A DNA stretch of 14,473 nucleotides from the NCBI GenBank assembly GCA_011620705.1, contig WOYR01000035.1, forward strand, positions 1 to 14,473, read 5' to 3'. Shown here piece by piece: positions 1 to 6,407 of the stretch (positions are counted from its first letter, which is position 1; each line of letters opens with the position of its first letter). Below the pieces are notes generated by a model. It had not been told where the DNA came from, ran no database searches, and was given only the letters and a program-made list of their open reading frames with translations. Source of the DNA: Microbacteriaceae bacterium (GTDB lineage: Bacteria > Actinomycetota > Actinomycetes > Actinomycetales > Microbacteriaceae). A program made the position numbers and the translations under genes.

Positions 1-248
1 CGGCGATCTTCTTCACCAGCGACGAGCAGAAAGCGGTGGCGCTCGACACCATCAAGGACGTGGATGCCTCCGGCCTCTGGCCCGGCAAGGTCACCACCGA
101 GGTCACCGCCGCCGGTCCGTTCTGGCAGGCCGAGGAGGAGCACCAGGACTACCTGCGCAAGTATCCGGAGGGCTACACCTGCCATTTCGTGCGGCCGAAC
201 TGGAAGCTGCCCCATCGCGAGCAGGCTCCCGAGACCGTGGACGCCTGA
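1..248 (+). CDS. msrA: Peptide-methionine (S)-S-oxide reductase MsrA, C-terminal part
   Basis: This enzyme reduces methionine S-sulfoxide in proteins and free methionine, a cytosolic oxidative-damage repair step. Only the last 81 residues or so are present; the reading frame enters at base 3 and the start lies outside the window. The visible part matches the MsrA C-terminal half: an AIFFTSDEQ stretch, then GLWPGKVTTEV, a FWQAEEEHQDYL segment, and the ending YPEGYTCHFVRPNWKLP. The catalytic GCFW motif and its nucleophilic cysteine would lie upstream and cannot be checked. The cysteine in GYTCHF is the position after the conserved Gly-Tyr-Thr of this family and is not the nucleophile. The gene ends at a TGA at 246-248 and converges on the tRNA cluster to the right. 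The family call is secure from these signatures. Confidence 0.93.
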   Translation, partial: AIFFTSDEQKAVALDTIKDVDASGLWPGKVTTEVTAAGPFWQAEEEHQDYLRKYPEGYTCHFVRPNWKLPHREQAPETVDA

Positions 249-305
249 GCCTCGAACGCGGATCCTGACGGCGCAGGAGCGCGCGGTTCCTCGCCGACGC
301 GCCGC

Positions 306-394
306 CCGTGCGAAATCAAGGAATTGCGCGCAACTCGTGACCGAGATCCGCAGATTCCGGCTCGAGCCCTGCGGACTTCCTTGATTTCGCACGG
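306..394. repeat. 18-bp perfect inverted repeat with a nested hairpin
   Basis: Bases 306-323 and 377-394 are exact reverse complements (arm CCGTGCGAAATCAAGGAA), separated by 53 bp. Inside the spacer a second 7-bp inverted repeat pairs 347-353 (TCCGCAG) with 369-375 (CTGCGGA). The element sits between the converging ends of msrA and tRNA-Met, so it could end transcription from both sides. However, there is no U tract, and the spacer is long for a terminator. The arms are richer in A and T than their surroundings, which also suits a small non-coding mobile repeat (MITE-like) with terminal inverted repeats. I see no target duplication. The rest of 249-453 shows no gene. Confidence 0.8.
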
Positions 395-453
395 TCGCGG
401 ACACGATCGGCAGACCGCCGTGAACGACGATTCGAGCAGGGATTCTCCGACAG

Positions 454-527
454 TAGCGAGGGCGGGACTCGAACCCGCGACACCACGATTATGAGCCGTG
501 TGCTCTAACCACCTGAGCTACCCCGCC
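454..527 (-). tRNA. tRNA-Met (CAT), elongator type
   Basis: Read on the minus strand, the 74-nt cloverleaf starts GGCGGGGTAGCTCAG and closes with a T arm GCGGG/TTCGAGT/CCCGC. The acceptor strand is CCTCGCT, with two G-U pairs, and the discriminator base is A. The anticodon loop CTCATAA gives CAT. The first base pair is normal and the anticodon stem lacks three consecutive G-C pairs, so it is not the initiator tRNA. A CAT anticodon could also mark a lysidine-modified tRNA-Ile, but the overall form matches actinobacterial elongator tRNA-Met. CCA is not encoded. It lies 45 nt downstream of tRNA-Thr and is probably cotranscribed with it. Confidence 0.95.
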
Positions 528-572
528 GGGAGTCCGTCGGCCTCGCAGTGGAAGTGCGGGACCGGCAGACAG

Positions 573-644
<72 letters not shown>

Positions 645-647
645 GCT

Positions 648-663
648 CCGCGGCTGGCCGCGG
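648..663. other. GC hairpin between the GH13 gene end and tRNA-Thr
   Basis: CCGCGG at 648-653 and again at 658-663 forms a 6-bp self-complementary stem around the loop CTGG. It lies in the 5' leader of tRNA-Thr and about 40 bp past the stop codon of the minus-strand GH13 gene. It could weakly terminate that gene or act as a processing landmark for the tRNA leader. There is no U run, so the role is uncertain. Confidence 0.35.
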
Positions 664-672
664 CACCGCAGA

Positions 673-682
673 AGCCTAGCAT
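673..682. promoter_or_regulatory. Candidate tRNA-Thr/Met promoter, symmetric -10 (AGCCTAGCAT)
   Basis: On the minus strand the hexamer TAGGCT (678 to 673) fits the TANNNT -10 consensus and would start transcription about 20 nt upstream of tRNA-Thr. On the plus strand the same block holds TAGCAT (677-682), sharing the central TA. A plus-direction transcript would run antisense into the 3' end of the GH13 gene that stops at 705. No good -35 is visible on either side. Confidence 0.5.
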
Positions 683-704
683 CCAGCCTCGGGCGTCGAG
701 GAAG

Positions 705-2546
705 TCAGGCGCCCCATTCCGGCAGCTCGACGCCCGGCAGCTGCCATGCGGCGAAGCTCGGGCCCGCGGCCGTGACCGTGCCGCCCTCGAACGCGACGCC
801 GCCTTCGATCATGGCCGCGTCATCCGGCAGCTCATCGCCCAGCTCGACCGTCGCACTGCCGCGCGCCGCAACGATCAGCACGCACTCCGCCGCGGTCTCG
901 CGCACGAAGGCGACCGCGTCGTCCGATGCGTGCAGCCAGCGGATGCCGCCCCCGTTCAGAGCCGGATGCGCGCGTTTCAACGCTATCAGCCTGCGGTAGA
1001 GCGCGATGCTGTCCGCCGATTCCGCGACGCGATCCCACGGGATCGGGGTGCGCGACTCCTCGCCATCCGAGGCCACGAGGCCGAACTCGTCGCCCGCCCA
1101 CACCACCGGGATGCCCGGCATCGACACCGCCAACCCGAACGCCACCGGCACGACCCCGGGCCGCGCCGAGGTGAGGAAGCGCGGGGTGTCGTGGGTGTCG
1201 AGCGCGTTCATCGTGTTGAGCCGGGTGCGCCACGGGAACGCCGCCGCGAACTCGCGGTGCGCGTGGAAGAAGTCGGCGCCCGTGTAGTCGCTGGTGCGCC
1301 CGAGCGTCATGCCGAGCCCGCCGGCGGCCGGCGAGCCGGGCACCGAGAGCCAGTTCCACAGCGGTCGCGTGAAGTTCGCGTAGGTCATCGCGCCGTGCCA
1401 GGCGTCGCCCGGGAAGTCGGCAGCCGCGTCATTCGTCGACTCGCCGATCAGGATGGTGTCCTCGTTCACCGCGCGCATCGTGGCCCGGATGGTGCGGCGC
1501 ACCTCCTCGTTGAGGTCCTCGTCCCGCCAGCGCCCGGTCATGTTGGCGACATCCACCCGCCAGCCGTCAAGCGAGTACGGGGGCTGCAGCCATTTCGCCA
1601 CCACCGAGTCCAGGCCGTCGATGAAGCGGCGGCGCAGCTCTTCGGCCCGCCAGTTGAACTTGGGCAGGCTCGAGAAGCCGAGCCAGCTGACGTACTCGGT
1701 CTGCTCGCCGTCGAGCCACAGGTAGAACGCGCTCTCCGGCGAGCCGGGATTGCGGTACGAAGCCCGGAACCACTCGTGCGAGTCGCCGGAGTGGTTCGTC
1801 GTCAGGTCGCCGATGACCCGGATGCCTTTGGCGTGCGCTGCGGCGACCAGCCCGGCGAGCGCCGCGTCGCCGCCGAGCAGCGGATCGACCCGTTCGAACG
1901 AGCTCGCGTTGTAGCGGTGATTCGACTCGGCGGGGAACACCGGCGTCAGGTACAACAGGTTCACACCGAGATCCACCAGGTGGTCGAGGTGCTCGATGAC
2001 GCCCTGCAGATCGCCGCCGTAGAACTGCTCGCCCGTGCCCGGGCCGGTGTGGATGACCGGGTCATCCCAGTCCGCCGGCACCGCCCAGTCCGGCACGGGC
2101 CGGTGGTCGGCCTCCGCGGAACGCGCGAAGCGGTCGGGGAACACCTGGTACATCACCGCCTCGGCGCCCCAGGCCGGCGGCGGGTCGTAGCTCACCAGGC
2201 GGAAGTCGTCGATGTCGCGCGTCTCGGTGTGCGACAGCCCGGCAGAGGTCAACCACCAGGTGGCGCCGTCGTCGGCCTCCATCAGGAAGCGGTAGCCGTG
2301 CACTGGGTTCTCGACCCGGATGGCGGCCTCCCACCAGACCGCGGCCGGCGTCTCGTGCACCGCCACTGCATCGCTGAACGCGGGCTCGCGATCCGGGTTG
2401 GAGCGGGTGCGCACCAGCCGCATGGTGCCGAATGCGCGGGGGATCCGGACCCGCACCCGCACGATCCCGCCCAGTTCGGGCGTCTGATCGGAGACGTAGA
2501 GAGGCGAGCCGTCGTGGTGCGGCAGCTCGGCGAGAACGTGCTCCAT
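705..2546 (-). CDS. GH13 alpha-glucan hydrolase, cyclomaltodextrinase/neopullulanase-like
   Basis: A 613-residue cytosolic glycoside hydrolase with no signal peptide. It probably hydrolyses alpha-1,4 links in maltodextrins, cyclodextrins or pullulan fragments. Residues 1-120 form a beta-rich N-terminal domain like the CBM34-type domain of neopullulanases. The TIM barrel starts near VMYQVFPDRF (131-140). The GH13 regions are visible in order: region I DLTTNH (247-252), region II WRVDVAN with nucleophile Asp332, region III IGES with acid/base Glu369, and region IV THD with Asp453. A C-terminal beta domain begins near residue 535. The start at 2546 has no Shine-Dalgarno. It lies 8 nt past a TAGGCT -10, which suggests a leaderless mRNA. 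The gene is divergent from a second GH13 enzyme, giving a compact maltodextrin-degrading pair. The exact subfamily is an inference: the GESTND around the acid/base is not the common GEVWHD. Confidence 0.88.
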   Translation of the reverse strand: MEHVLAELPHHDGSPLYVSDQTPELGGIVRVRVRIPRAFGTMRLVRTRSNPDREPAFSDAVAVHETPAAVWWEAAIRVENPVHGYRFLMEADDGATWWLTSAGLSHTETRDIDDFRLVSYDPPPAWGAEAVMYQVFPDRFARSAEADHRPVPDWAVPADWDDPVIHTGPGTGEQFYGGDLQGVIEHLDHLVDLGVNLLYLTPVFPAESNHRYNASSFERVDPLLGGDAALAGLVAAAHAKGIRVIGDLTTNHSGDSHEWFRASYRNPGSPESAFYLWLDGEQTEYVSWLGFSSLPKFNWRAEELRRRFIDGLDSVVAKWLQPPYSLDGWRVDVANMTGRWRDEDLNEEVRRTIRATMRAVNEDTILIGESTNDAAADFPGDAWHGAMTYANFTRPLWNWLSVPGSPAAGGLGMTLGRTSDYTGADFFHAHREFAAAFPWRTRLNTMNALDTHDTPRFLTSARPGVVPVAFGLAVSMPGIPVVWAGDEFGLVASDGEESRTPIPWDRVAESADSIALYRRLIALKRAHPALNGGGIRWLHASDDAVAFVRETAAECVLIVAARGSATVELGDELPDDAAMIEGGVAFEGGTVTAAGPSFAAWQLPGVELPEWGA

Positions 2547-2552
2547 ATTCTG

Positions 2553-2566
2553 CGAGCCTAGGCTCG
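2553..2566. promoter_or_regulatory. Palindromic divergent promoter of the two GH13 genes
   Basis: The 24 bp between the two start codons contain the perfect 14-bp palindrome CGAGCCTAGGCTCG. It puts TAGGCT (TANNNT type) on both strands: 2559-2564 on plus and 2560 to 2555 on minus, overlapping by the central TA. Plus ATG follows after 6 nt and minus ATG after 8 nt, so both transcripts would begin at or next to the start codon. Leaderless genes of this form are common in actinobacteria. Any -35 contacts would fall inside the opposite coding region. The palindrome could instead, or as well, bind a dimeric regulator. Confidence 0.65.
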
Positions 2567-2570
2567 GACC

Positions 2571-4322
2571 ATGGCTCGATCACGCAGCGAGGGCGACTGG
2601 TGGCGCACCGCCGTCATCTACCAGGTGTACCCGCGCTCCTTCGCCGACTCGAACGGCGACGGCATCGGCGATCTGCCGGGGATCACCGCGCGACTGGATG
2701 CCCTGGTCGAACTCGGCATCGACGCCGTCTGGCTCTCCCCCTTCTTCACCTCGCCGCAGAGGGACGGCGGCTACGACGTGGCGGACTACACGGATGTCGA
2801 TCCGCTGTTCGGCACGCTCGCCGACTTCGACGTGCTGCGCGACCGCGCCCACGCGCTGGGGCTGAAGGTGATCATCGACCTCGTCCCGAACCACAGCTCG
2901 AGTGCGCATCCGTGGTTCCAAGCCGCCCTTGCCGCCGCACCCGGTTCGGCAGAACGCGGCCACTACCTGTTCCGCGACGGGAGGGGCGAGCACGGGGAGC
3001 TGCCGCCGAACAACTGGCAGTCGGTGTTCGGCGGCTCCGCATGGACGCGCGTCGACGAGGCAGACGGCAAGCCGGGACCAGCCGAGCGGGGCGACCGCGC
3101 TCGTCCCGCGGAAGCGGCGGGCACCGCAGGAGCGGCGGCACCCCAGAAGGCGCAGTGGTACCTGCACTTGTTCGACAGCAGCCAGCCCGACTTCGACTGG
3201 ACCAACGACGAGGTGAAGGAGCTGTTCCGCGGCGTCCTGCGCTTCTGGCTCGAGCGCGGCGTCGACGGCTTCCGGGTGGATGTCGCGCACGGCCTGGTCA
3301 AGAAGCCCGGCTTGCCCGACTACACCCCGCCTGCTGACGGCGGGAGCGCGGGCGGAGCCGAGCCGGACGTCCCGTACTGGGCCCAGCCAGGCGTGCATGA
3401 GATCTACCGGGACTGGCACCGCGTGCTCGCCGAGTTCGGCCCCGACCGCATCCTGATCGGCGAGGCATGGGTCGAGCCGCTGTCGAAGCTGGCCGAATGG
3501 GTGCGGCCGGACGAGATGCAGCAGACCTTCAATTTCGCCTACCTGGAGACCCCATGGGAGGCCGCAGCGCTCAAGAAGGTCGTCGACGACTCCCTGGCCG
3601 CCTTCGGCGGGGTGGGGGCACCGAGCACCTGGGTGCTCTCCAACCACGACATGATCCGGCACACCACCCGGCTCGGGCTGGCCACCCCGCCGCCGCAGGG
3701 CGAGGGCATCGGGCCCAGGTCGGAGGCGCACCCTGACGACGCGGTCGGCTTGCGCCGCGCCCGCGCCGCCACCGCGTTCATGCTCGCGCTGCCCGGATCG
3801 GCGTACCTCTACCAGGGCGAGGAGCTCGGGCTGCCCGAGGTCATCGACCTGCCGGATGGCGCCCGGCAGGACCCGACGTTCTTGCGCACCGGCGGCGAGA
3901 GCTACGGCCGGGACGGATCCCGCGTCCCGCTCCCCTGGGAGGCTGCGAAGCCCTCAGCCGGCTTCGGCCCGCCGCGCTCCGACGGAAGCGGAGCGAGCTG
4001 GCTGCCCCAGCCGGAGGCCTGGGCGAGCTATGCCCGGGATGTCCAGTTCGGCGTCCCCGGATCGACTCTGGAGTTCTATCGCGAGGCCCTCGCGGCGCGC
4101 CGCCTGCACCGCCTCGCGAGCAACGAGCTGGTCTGGCTGCCGCCGGTGGATGCCCAGCCGGACGATCCCCAGACCCTCGTCTTCCGTTCCGGCGCCATCA
4201 CGGTCATCGCCAACACCGGGCCGAACACCGTCGAGCTGCCGGCCGGCCGCGTCGTGCTCGCCAGCGGTCCCCTCGGCACGGGCACGTTGCCGGGCGACAC
4301 GACGGCGTGGATCGAAGCCTGA
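2571..4322 (+). CDS. GH13 alpha-glucosidase / oligo-1,6-glucosidase-like
   Basis: A 583-residue cytosolic exo-acting enzyme that should release glucose from short alpha-glucans. The barrel opens with AVIYQVYPRSF (14-24) and a Ca-binding loop DSNGDGIGD (26-34). Region I is DLVPNH (103-108), region II FRVDVAH with nucleophile Asp237, region III IGEAW with acid/base Glu298, and region IV NHD (358-360). QPDFDW (205-210) is the usual oligo-1,6-glucosidase family marker. Val238 directly after the nucleophile is the residue found in oligo-1,6-glucosidases and isomaltase, where maltases tend to have Thr or Ala. That favours some alpha-1,6 activity, though sequence alone does not settle it. Residues 164-193 are an Ala/Gly/Pro/charged low-complexity insertion just before QWYLHLF. 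No Shine-Dalgarno is visible; TAGGCT lies 6 nt before the ATG. The stop is 1 bp from the stop of the converging M23 gene. Confidence 0.92.
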   Translation: MARSRSEGDWWRTAVIYQVYPRSFADSNGDGIGDLPGITARLDALVELGIDAVWLSPFFTSPQRDGGYDVADYTDVDPLFGTLADFDVLRDRAHALGLKVIIDLVPNHSSSAHPWFQAALAAAPGSAERGHYLFRDGRGEHGELPPNNWQSVFGGSAWTRVDEADGKPGPAERGDRARPAEAAGTAGAAAPQKAQWYLHLFDSSQPDFDWTNDEVKELFRGVLRFWLERGVDGFRVDVAHGLVKKPGLPDYTPPADGGSAGGAEPDVPYWAQPGVHEIYRDWHRVLAEFGPDRILIGEAWVEPLSKLAEWVRPDEMQQTFNFAYLETPWEAAALKKVVDDSLAAFGGVGAPSTWVLSNHDMIRHTTRLGLATPPPQGEGIGPRSEAHPDDAVGLRRARAATAFMLALPGSAYLYQGEELGLPEVIDLPDGARQDPTFLRTGGESYGRDGSRVPLPWEAAKPSAGFGPPRSDGSGASWLPQPEAWASYARDVQFGVPGSTLEFYREALAARRLHRLASNELVWLPPVDAQPDDPQTLVFRSGAITVIANTGPNTVELPAGRVVLASGPLGTGTLPGDTTAWIEA

Positions 4323-4323
4323 G

Positions 4324-5199
4324 TCAGTTCACGTTGGCTTCGAGCCACGGGATGGGGTCGATGGTCGTCCCGTCCACATCGACCTCGAAGTGCAGGTGCG
4401 GGCCGGTGGCTTCGCCGGTCATCCCGACCAGGCCGAGGAAGTCGCCGACCGCGACCTTCTGGCCGAGCACGAGCGCACTCGAGCCCCTGGCCATGTGCGC
4501 GTAGGTGAACCTCACGGTGCGGCCGCCCAGCTGCGAGGTGATGACCGCGTAGTTGCCGTACGCGGATGTGCCGTCGTCGCGAACGGTGACGACCCCGTCG
4601 GCGACCGCGAAGATGGCGGCGTTGGCGCCGGGGGTGAAGTCGACGCCGTTGTGGAAGGTCGAGCATCCGGAACAGGGCGCCACGCGCGGGCCGTACGGCG
4701 AACTGATCGTGACGGCGTAGGGGAACGGCCAGCGGATGCTCCCCCCGGTCGTGCCGCCCACGCTGGCGCCCCCGTGCGCGTACTTCTGGGCCAGCACTTG
4801 CGCCCATGAGAGCACCTCGACCTTGTCGCGGCCGCCGACGTCCACCGGCTCGTCGCTCGGCACGGCGACGGTCTGCCCCGCCGTCCCGGCGGGGTCCGCG
4901 GGAGCTGAGCCGCCGCTGGAGTCGGCCGGATAGAAGGCGTTGGCGGGCACCGACATCCCGAACGCCAGCGCCCCCGCGAAGATCAGCGCGCCGAAGGAGA
5001 GCAGCCGGGATCCGACCGTGTGCGCTCGCGAGTCCTGCGGCTTCGCCGCCTTGCCGTCGCGCACCGGACGGGCCTTCTCGGGGCGGCGGGAACGGCTCGC
5101 ACCCTCGCGGCGAGCCCCCGACGAGCGGCCCTGCGCGGCAAGCGCCTGCTCGCGCTCCCGGAGTTCGCGACGACTGGTCGCCTGCGGCAACTCGGTCAT
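4324..5199 (-). CDS. M23 family metallopeptidase, membrane-anchored
   Basis: A 291-residue LytM/lysostaphin-type zinc endopeptidase that should cut peptide cross-links of peptidoglycan outside the membrane. Residues 1-60 are a strongly charged Arg/Glu/Lys cytoplasmic tail. Residues 64-88 form one hydrophobic segment ending in SVPANAF, either an uncleaved anchor or a late signal peptide. A Gly/Ser/Pro/Asp linker leads to the M23 domain from about residue 155. The zinc motif HNGVD supplies His183 and Asp187, and TGPHLHFEV supplies His268 and His270. His235 lies in FTYAHM. All ligands needed for activity are present. Cys176 and Cys179 (PCSGC) lie just before the zinc motif. AGGAG at 5207-5211 sits 7 nt before the ATG, which fixes the start. 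The long basic N-tail beginning MTELPQ is a form I associate with Microbacteriaceae. Confidence 0.92.
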   Translation of the reverse strand: MTELPQATSRRELREREQALAAQGRSSGARREGASRSRRPEKARPVRDGKAAKPQDSRAHTVGSRLLSFGALIFAGALAFGMSVPANAFYPADSSGGSAPADPAGTAGQTVAVPSDEPVDVGGRDKVEVLSWAQVLAQKYAHGGASVGGTTGGSIRWPFPYAVTISSPYGPRVAPCSGCSTFHNGVDFTPGANAAIFAVADGVVTVRDDGTSAYGNYAVITSQLGGRTVRFTYAHMARGSSALVLGQKVAVGDFLGLVGMTGEATGPHLHFEVDVDGTTIDPIPWLEANVN

Positions 5200-5243
5200 G
5201 ACGGGACTCCTGGTGCCAGTACGTGCAGACGGCGGATCATCCG

Positions 5244-5249
5244 ATCGTA
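5244..5249 (-). promoter_or_regulatory. Candidate -10 for the M23 peptidase gene
   Basis: On the minus strand TACGAT (TANNNT type) lies in the only AT-richer patch of the 111-bp gap before the M23 gene. A start about 7 nt downstream would give a leader of roughly 38 nt containing the AGGAG ribosome-binding site. No convincing -35 stands 16-18 bp upstream. Confidence 0.35.
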
Positions 5250-5270
5250 ACGAATAGGCAACGGAACAGC

Positions 5271-5288
5271 CACCCGCCCGCCCGGGTG
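5271..5288 (-). terminator. Weak hairpin after the inositol-monophosphatase gene
   Basis: CACCCG (5271-5276) pairs with CGGGTG (5283-5288) around a 6-nt loop, starting about 20 nt past the stop of the minus-strand gene ending at 5311. The stem is short and no U run follows, so it is a possible intrinsic stop only. Confidence 0.3.
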
Positions 5289-5310
5289 ACGGCCGGTCCG
5301 CAGTTCATGC

Positions 5311-6156
5311 TCAGATCCCGTAGCGGCCGCCGAGCTCGATCAGCAGCGGTTCGAGGCGCGCGGCGAGGGCCGGGCCCGCGGCCAGGACGAGGTCCCGGCT
5401 GGGCGCGTCGCCGCCGAACCCCTTCACCACGGCGCCCGCCTCTCGCGCGATGATCGCACCGGCCGCGTGATCCCACGGGCTCAAGGTGCGCTCGAAAAAA
5501 CCGTCCGTTCGCCCGTTCGCGACCATGCAGAGGTCGAGGGATGCGGTGCCGAAGCGGCGGATGTCGCGGACCATCGGCAGCATCCCGGCGATCACCCCGC
5601 CCTGCTCGCCCCGGATCTCGGCGGCATAGGCGAAGCCCGTGCTGATGAGCGCGAGCTCGAGGGGCACCGGATCGGCAACGCGGATCGGCTCGTCCGGCCC
5701 GCCGCCGACCGACAGGAAGGCGCCGCCGCCGGATGAACCGGTGAACAGCTCGCCGATCGCCGGGTTGAGCACGCATCCGATCAGCCCCCTCCAGGTGAGC
5801 GGATCGGGGTCGCCCTCGACGACCGCGATGCTGACCGCGTAGTGCGGGATGCCGTACAGGTAGTTCACCGTGCCGTCGATCGGGTCGACCACCCAGCTGA
5901 GCCCGCTGGTCCCGGATGCCGAGCCGCCGCCATCCTCGCCGAGGCCGCCCTCCTCACCCAGAACGGCGTCGTCGGGCCGGGCTGCGAGGATGCGCTCGCG
6001 GATCAGCCGCTCCACCTCGCGGTCGGCCTCGGTGACCACGTCGACGATGCTCGACTTCGTCGCGGCCACCTGGACCCCCTCGCGGCGGCGCCGGGCTGCG
6101 AGAGCCCCGGCCTCCAGCGCGATGCGGCGGGCAAGGTCGAGCAGTTCCGATGGCAT
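5311..6156 (-). CDS. Inositol monophosphatase family protein (SuhB/IMPase-like)
   Basis: A 281-residue Mg-dependent sugar- or inositol-phosphate phosphatase. The metal-binding signatures are complete: LGEEG with Glu68 and Glu69, WVVDPIDGTVN with Asp91 and Asp94, and SPWDHAAG with Asp229. The substrate may be myo-inositol-1-phosphate, used in actinobacteria for phosphatidylinositol and mycothiol. Fructose-1,6-bisphosphate or histidinol-phosphate are also known in the wider family, so the substrate is not fixed. I chose ATG at 6156; a TTG at 6168 would add four residues (MAGR). Neither has a well-spaced ribosome-binding site. The nearest GGAG is 15 nt before the ATG and only 3 nt before the TTG. 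The gene lies 78 bp downstream of tRNA-Tyr on the same strand and may share its transcript. Confidence 0.9.
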   Translation of the reverse strand: MPSELLDLARRIALEAGALAARRRREGVQVAATKSSIVDVVTEADREVERLIRERILAARPDDAVLGEEGGLGEDGGGSASGTSGLSWVVDPIDGTVNYLYGIPHYAVSIAVVEGDPDPLTWRGLIGCVLNPAIGELFTGSSGGGAFLSVGGGPDEPIRVADPVPLELALISTGFAYAAEIRGEQGGVIAGMLPMVRDIRRFGTASLDLCMVANGRTDGFFERTLSPWDHAAGAIIAREAGAVVKGFGGDAPSRDLVLAAGPALAARLEPLLIELGGRYGI

Positions 6157-6234
6157 GCGCCCAGCCAACCACTCCGCGCCCAGAGGTCGATGCGGTTTCG
6201 CGGCGTACTACAGGGATTCCAGAAACCTCGGAAG

Positions 6235-6316
6235 TGGCGGGTGAGGGATTCGAACCCCCGTAGGCTGTGCCGTCTGATTTACAGTCAGATCCCTTTGGCC
6301 ACTCGGGTAACCCGCC
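6235..6316 (-). tRNA. tRNA-Tyr (GTA)
   Basis: An 82-nt class II tRNA on the minus strand. The acceptor GGCGGGT pairs with ACCCGCC, with discriminator A. The anticodon stem TCTGA/TCAGA surrounds the loop CTGTAAA, so the anticodon is GTA. A long variable arm (CGGCACAGCCTACG region) precedes the T arm GGGGG/TTCGAAT/CCCTC. CCA is not encoded. The class II form and GTA anticodon together make the identity firm. Confidence 0.96.
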
Positions 6317-6361
6317 ATGCGCGCCCGGCCCATGTGATCACCGACCGGATGCGCTCGGACA

Positions 6362-6367
6362 ATGCTA
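6362..6367 (-). promoter_or_regulatory. Candidate -10 of tRNA-Tyr
   Basis: On the minus strand TAGCAT, preceded by TG one base in from an extended -10 position (TTG-TAGCAT), lies about 46 bp upstream of tRNA-Tyr. A start about 7 nt later leaves a leader near 39 nt. No -35 hexamer is obvious because the upstream region is occupied by two GC hairpins. Confidence 0.35.
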
Positions 6368-6370
6368 CAA

Positions 6371-6400
6371 GGTGCGCAGAGCACCGCGGGCCCGCCCGCG
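6371..6400 (-). terminator. Tandem hairpins after the lytic transglycosylase gene
   Basis: Just past the stop at 6408 on the minus strand, CGCGGGC (6385-6391) pairs with GCCCGCG (6394-6400). Next, GGTGC (6371-6375) pairs with GCACC (6381-6385). Two adjacent GC stems right after a stop codon suggest an intrinsic terminator without a U run, a form often seen in actinobacteria. They also separate this gene from tRNA-Tyr. Confidence 0.45.
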
Positions 6401-6407
6401 CTGCCGA

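Noticed and set aside
454..527. Initiator tRNA reading of the CAT tRNA
   Set aside because: The first acceptor pair is normal rather than mismatched, and the anticodon stem lacks the three G-C pairs of initiators.
930..2561. 543-residue open frame antisense to the minus-strand GH13 gene
   Set aside because: It is a codon-bias shadow: the composition is Arg/Val/Gly/His-rich with no family motif, and the opposite strand holds a complete GH13 enzyme with all catalytic residues.
4320..4326. Terminator between the alpha-glucosidase and M23 genes
   Set aside because: The two stop codons are separated by a single base, leaving no room; no clear stem spans the junction.
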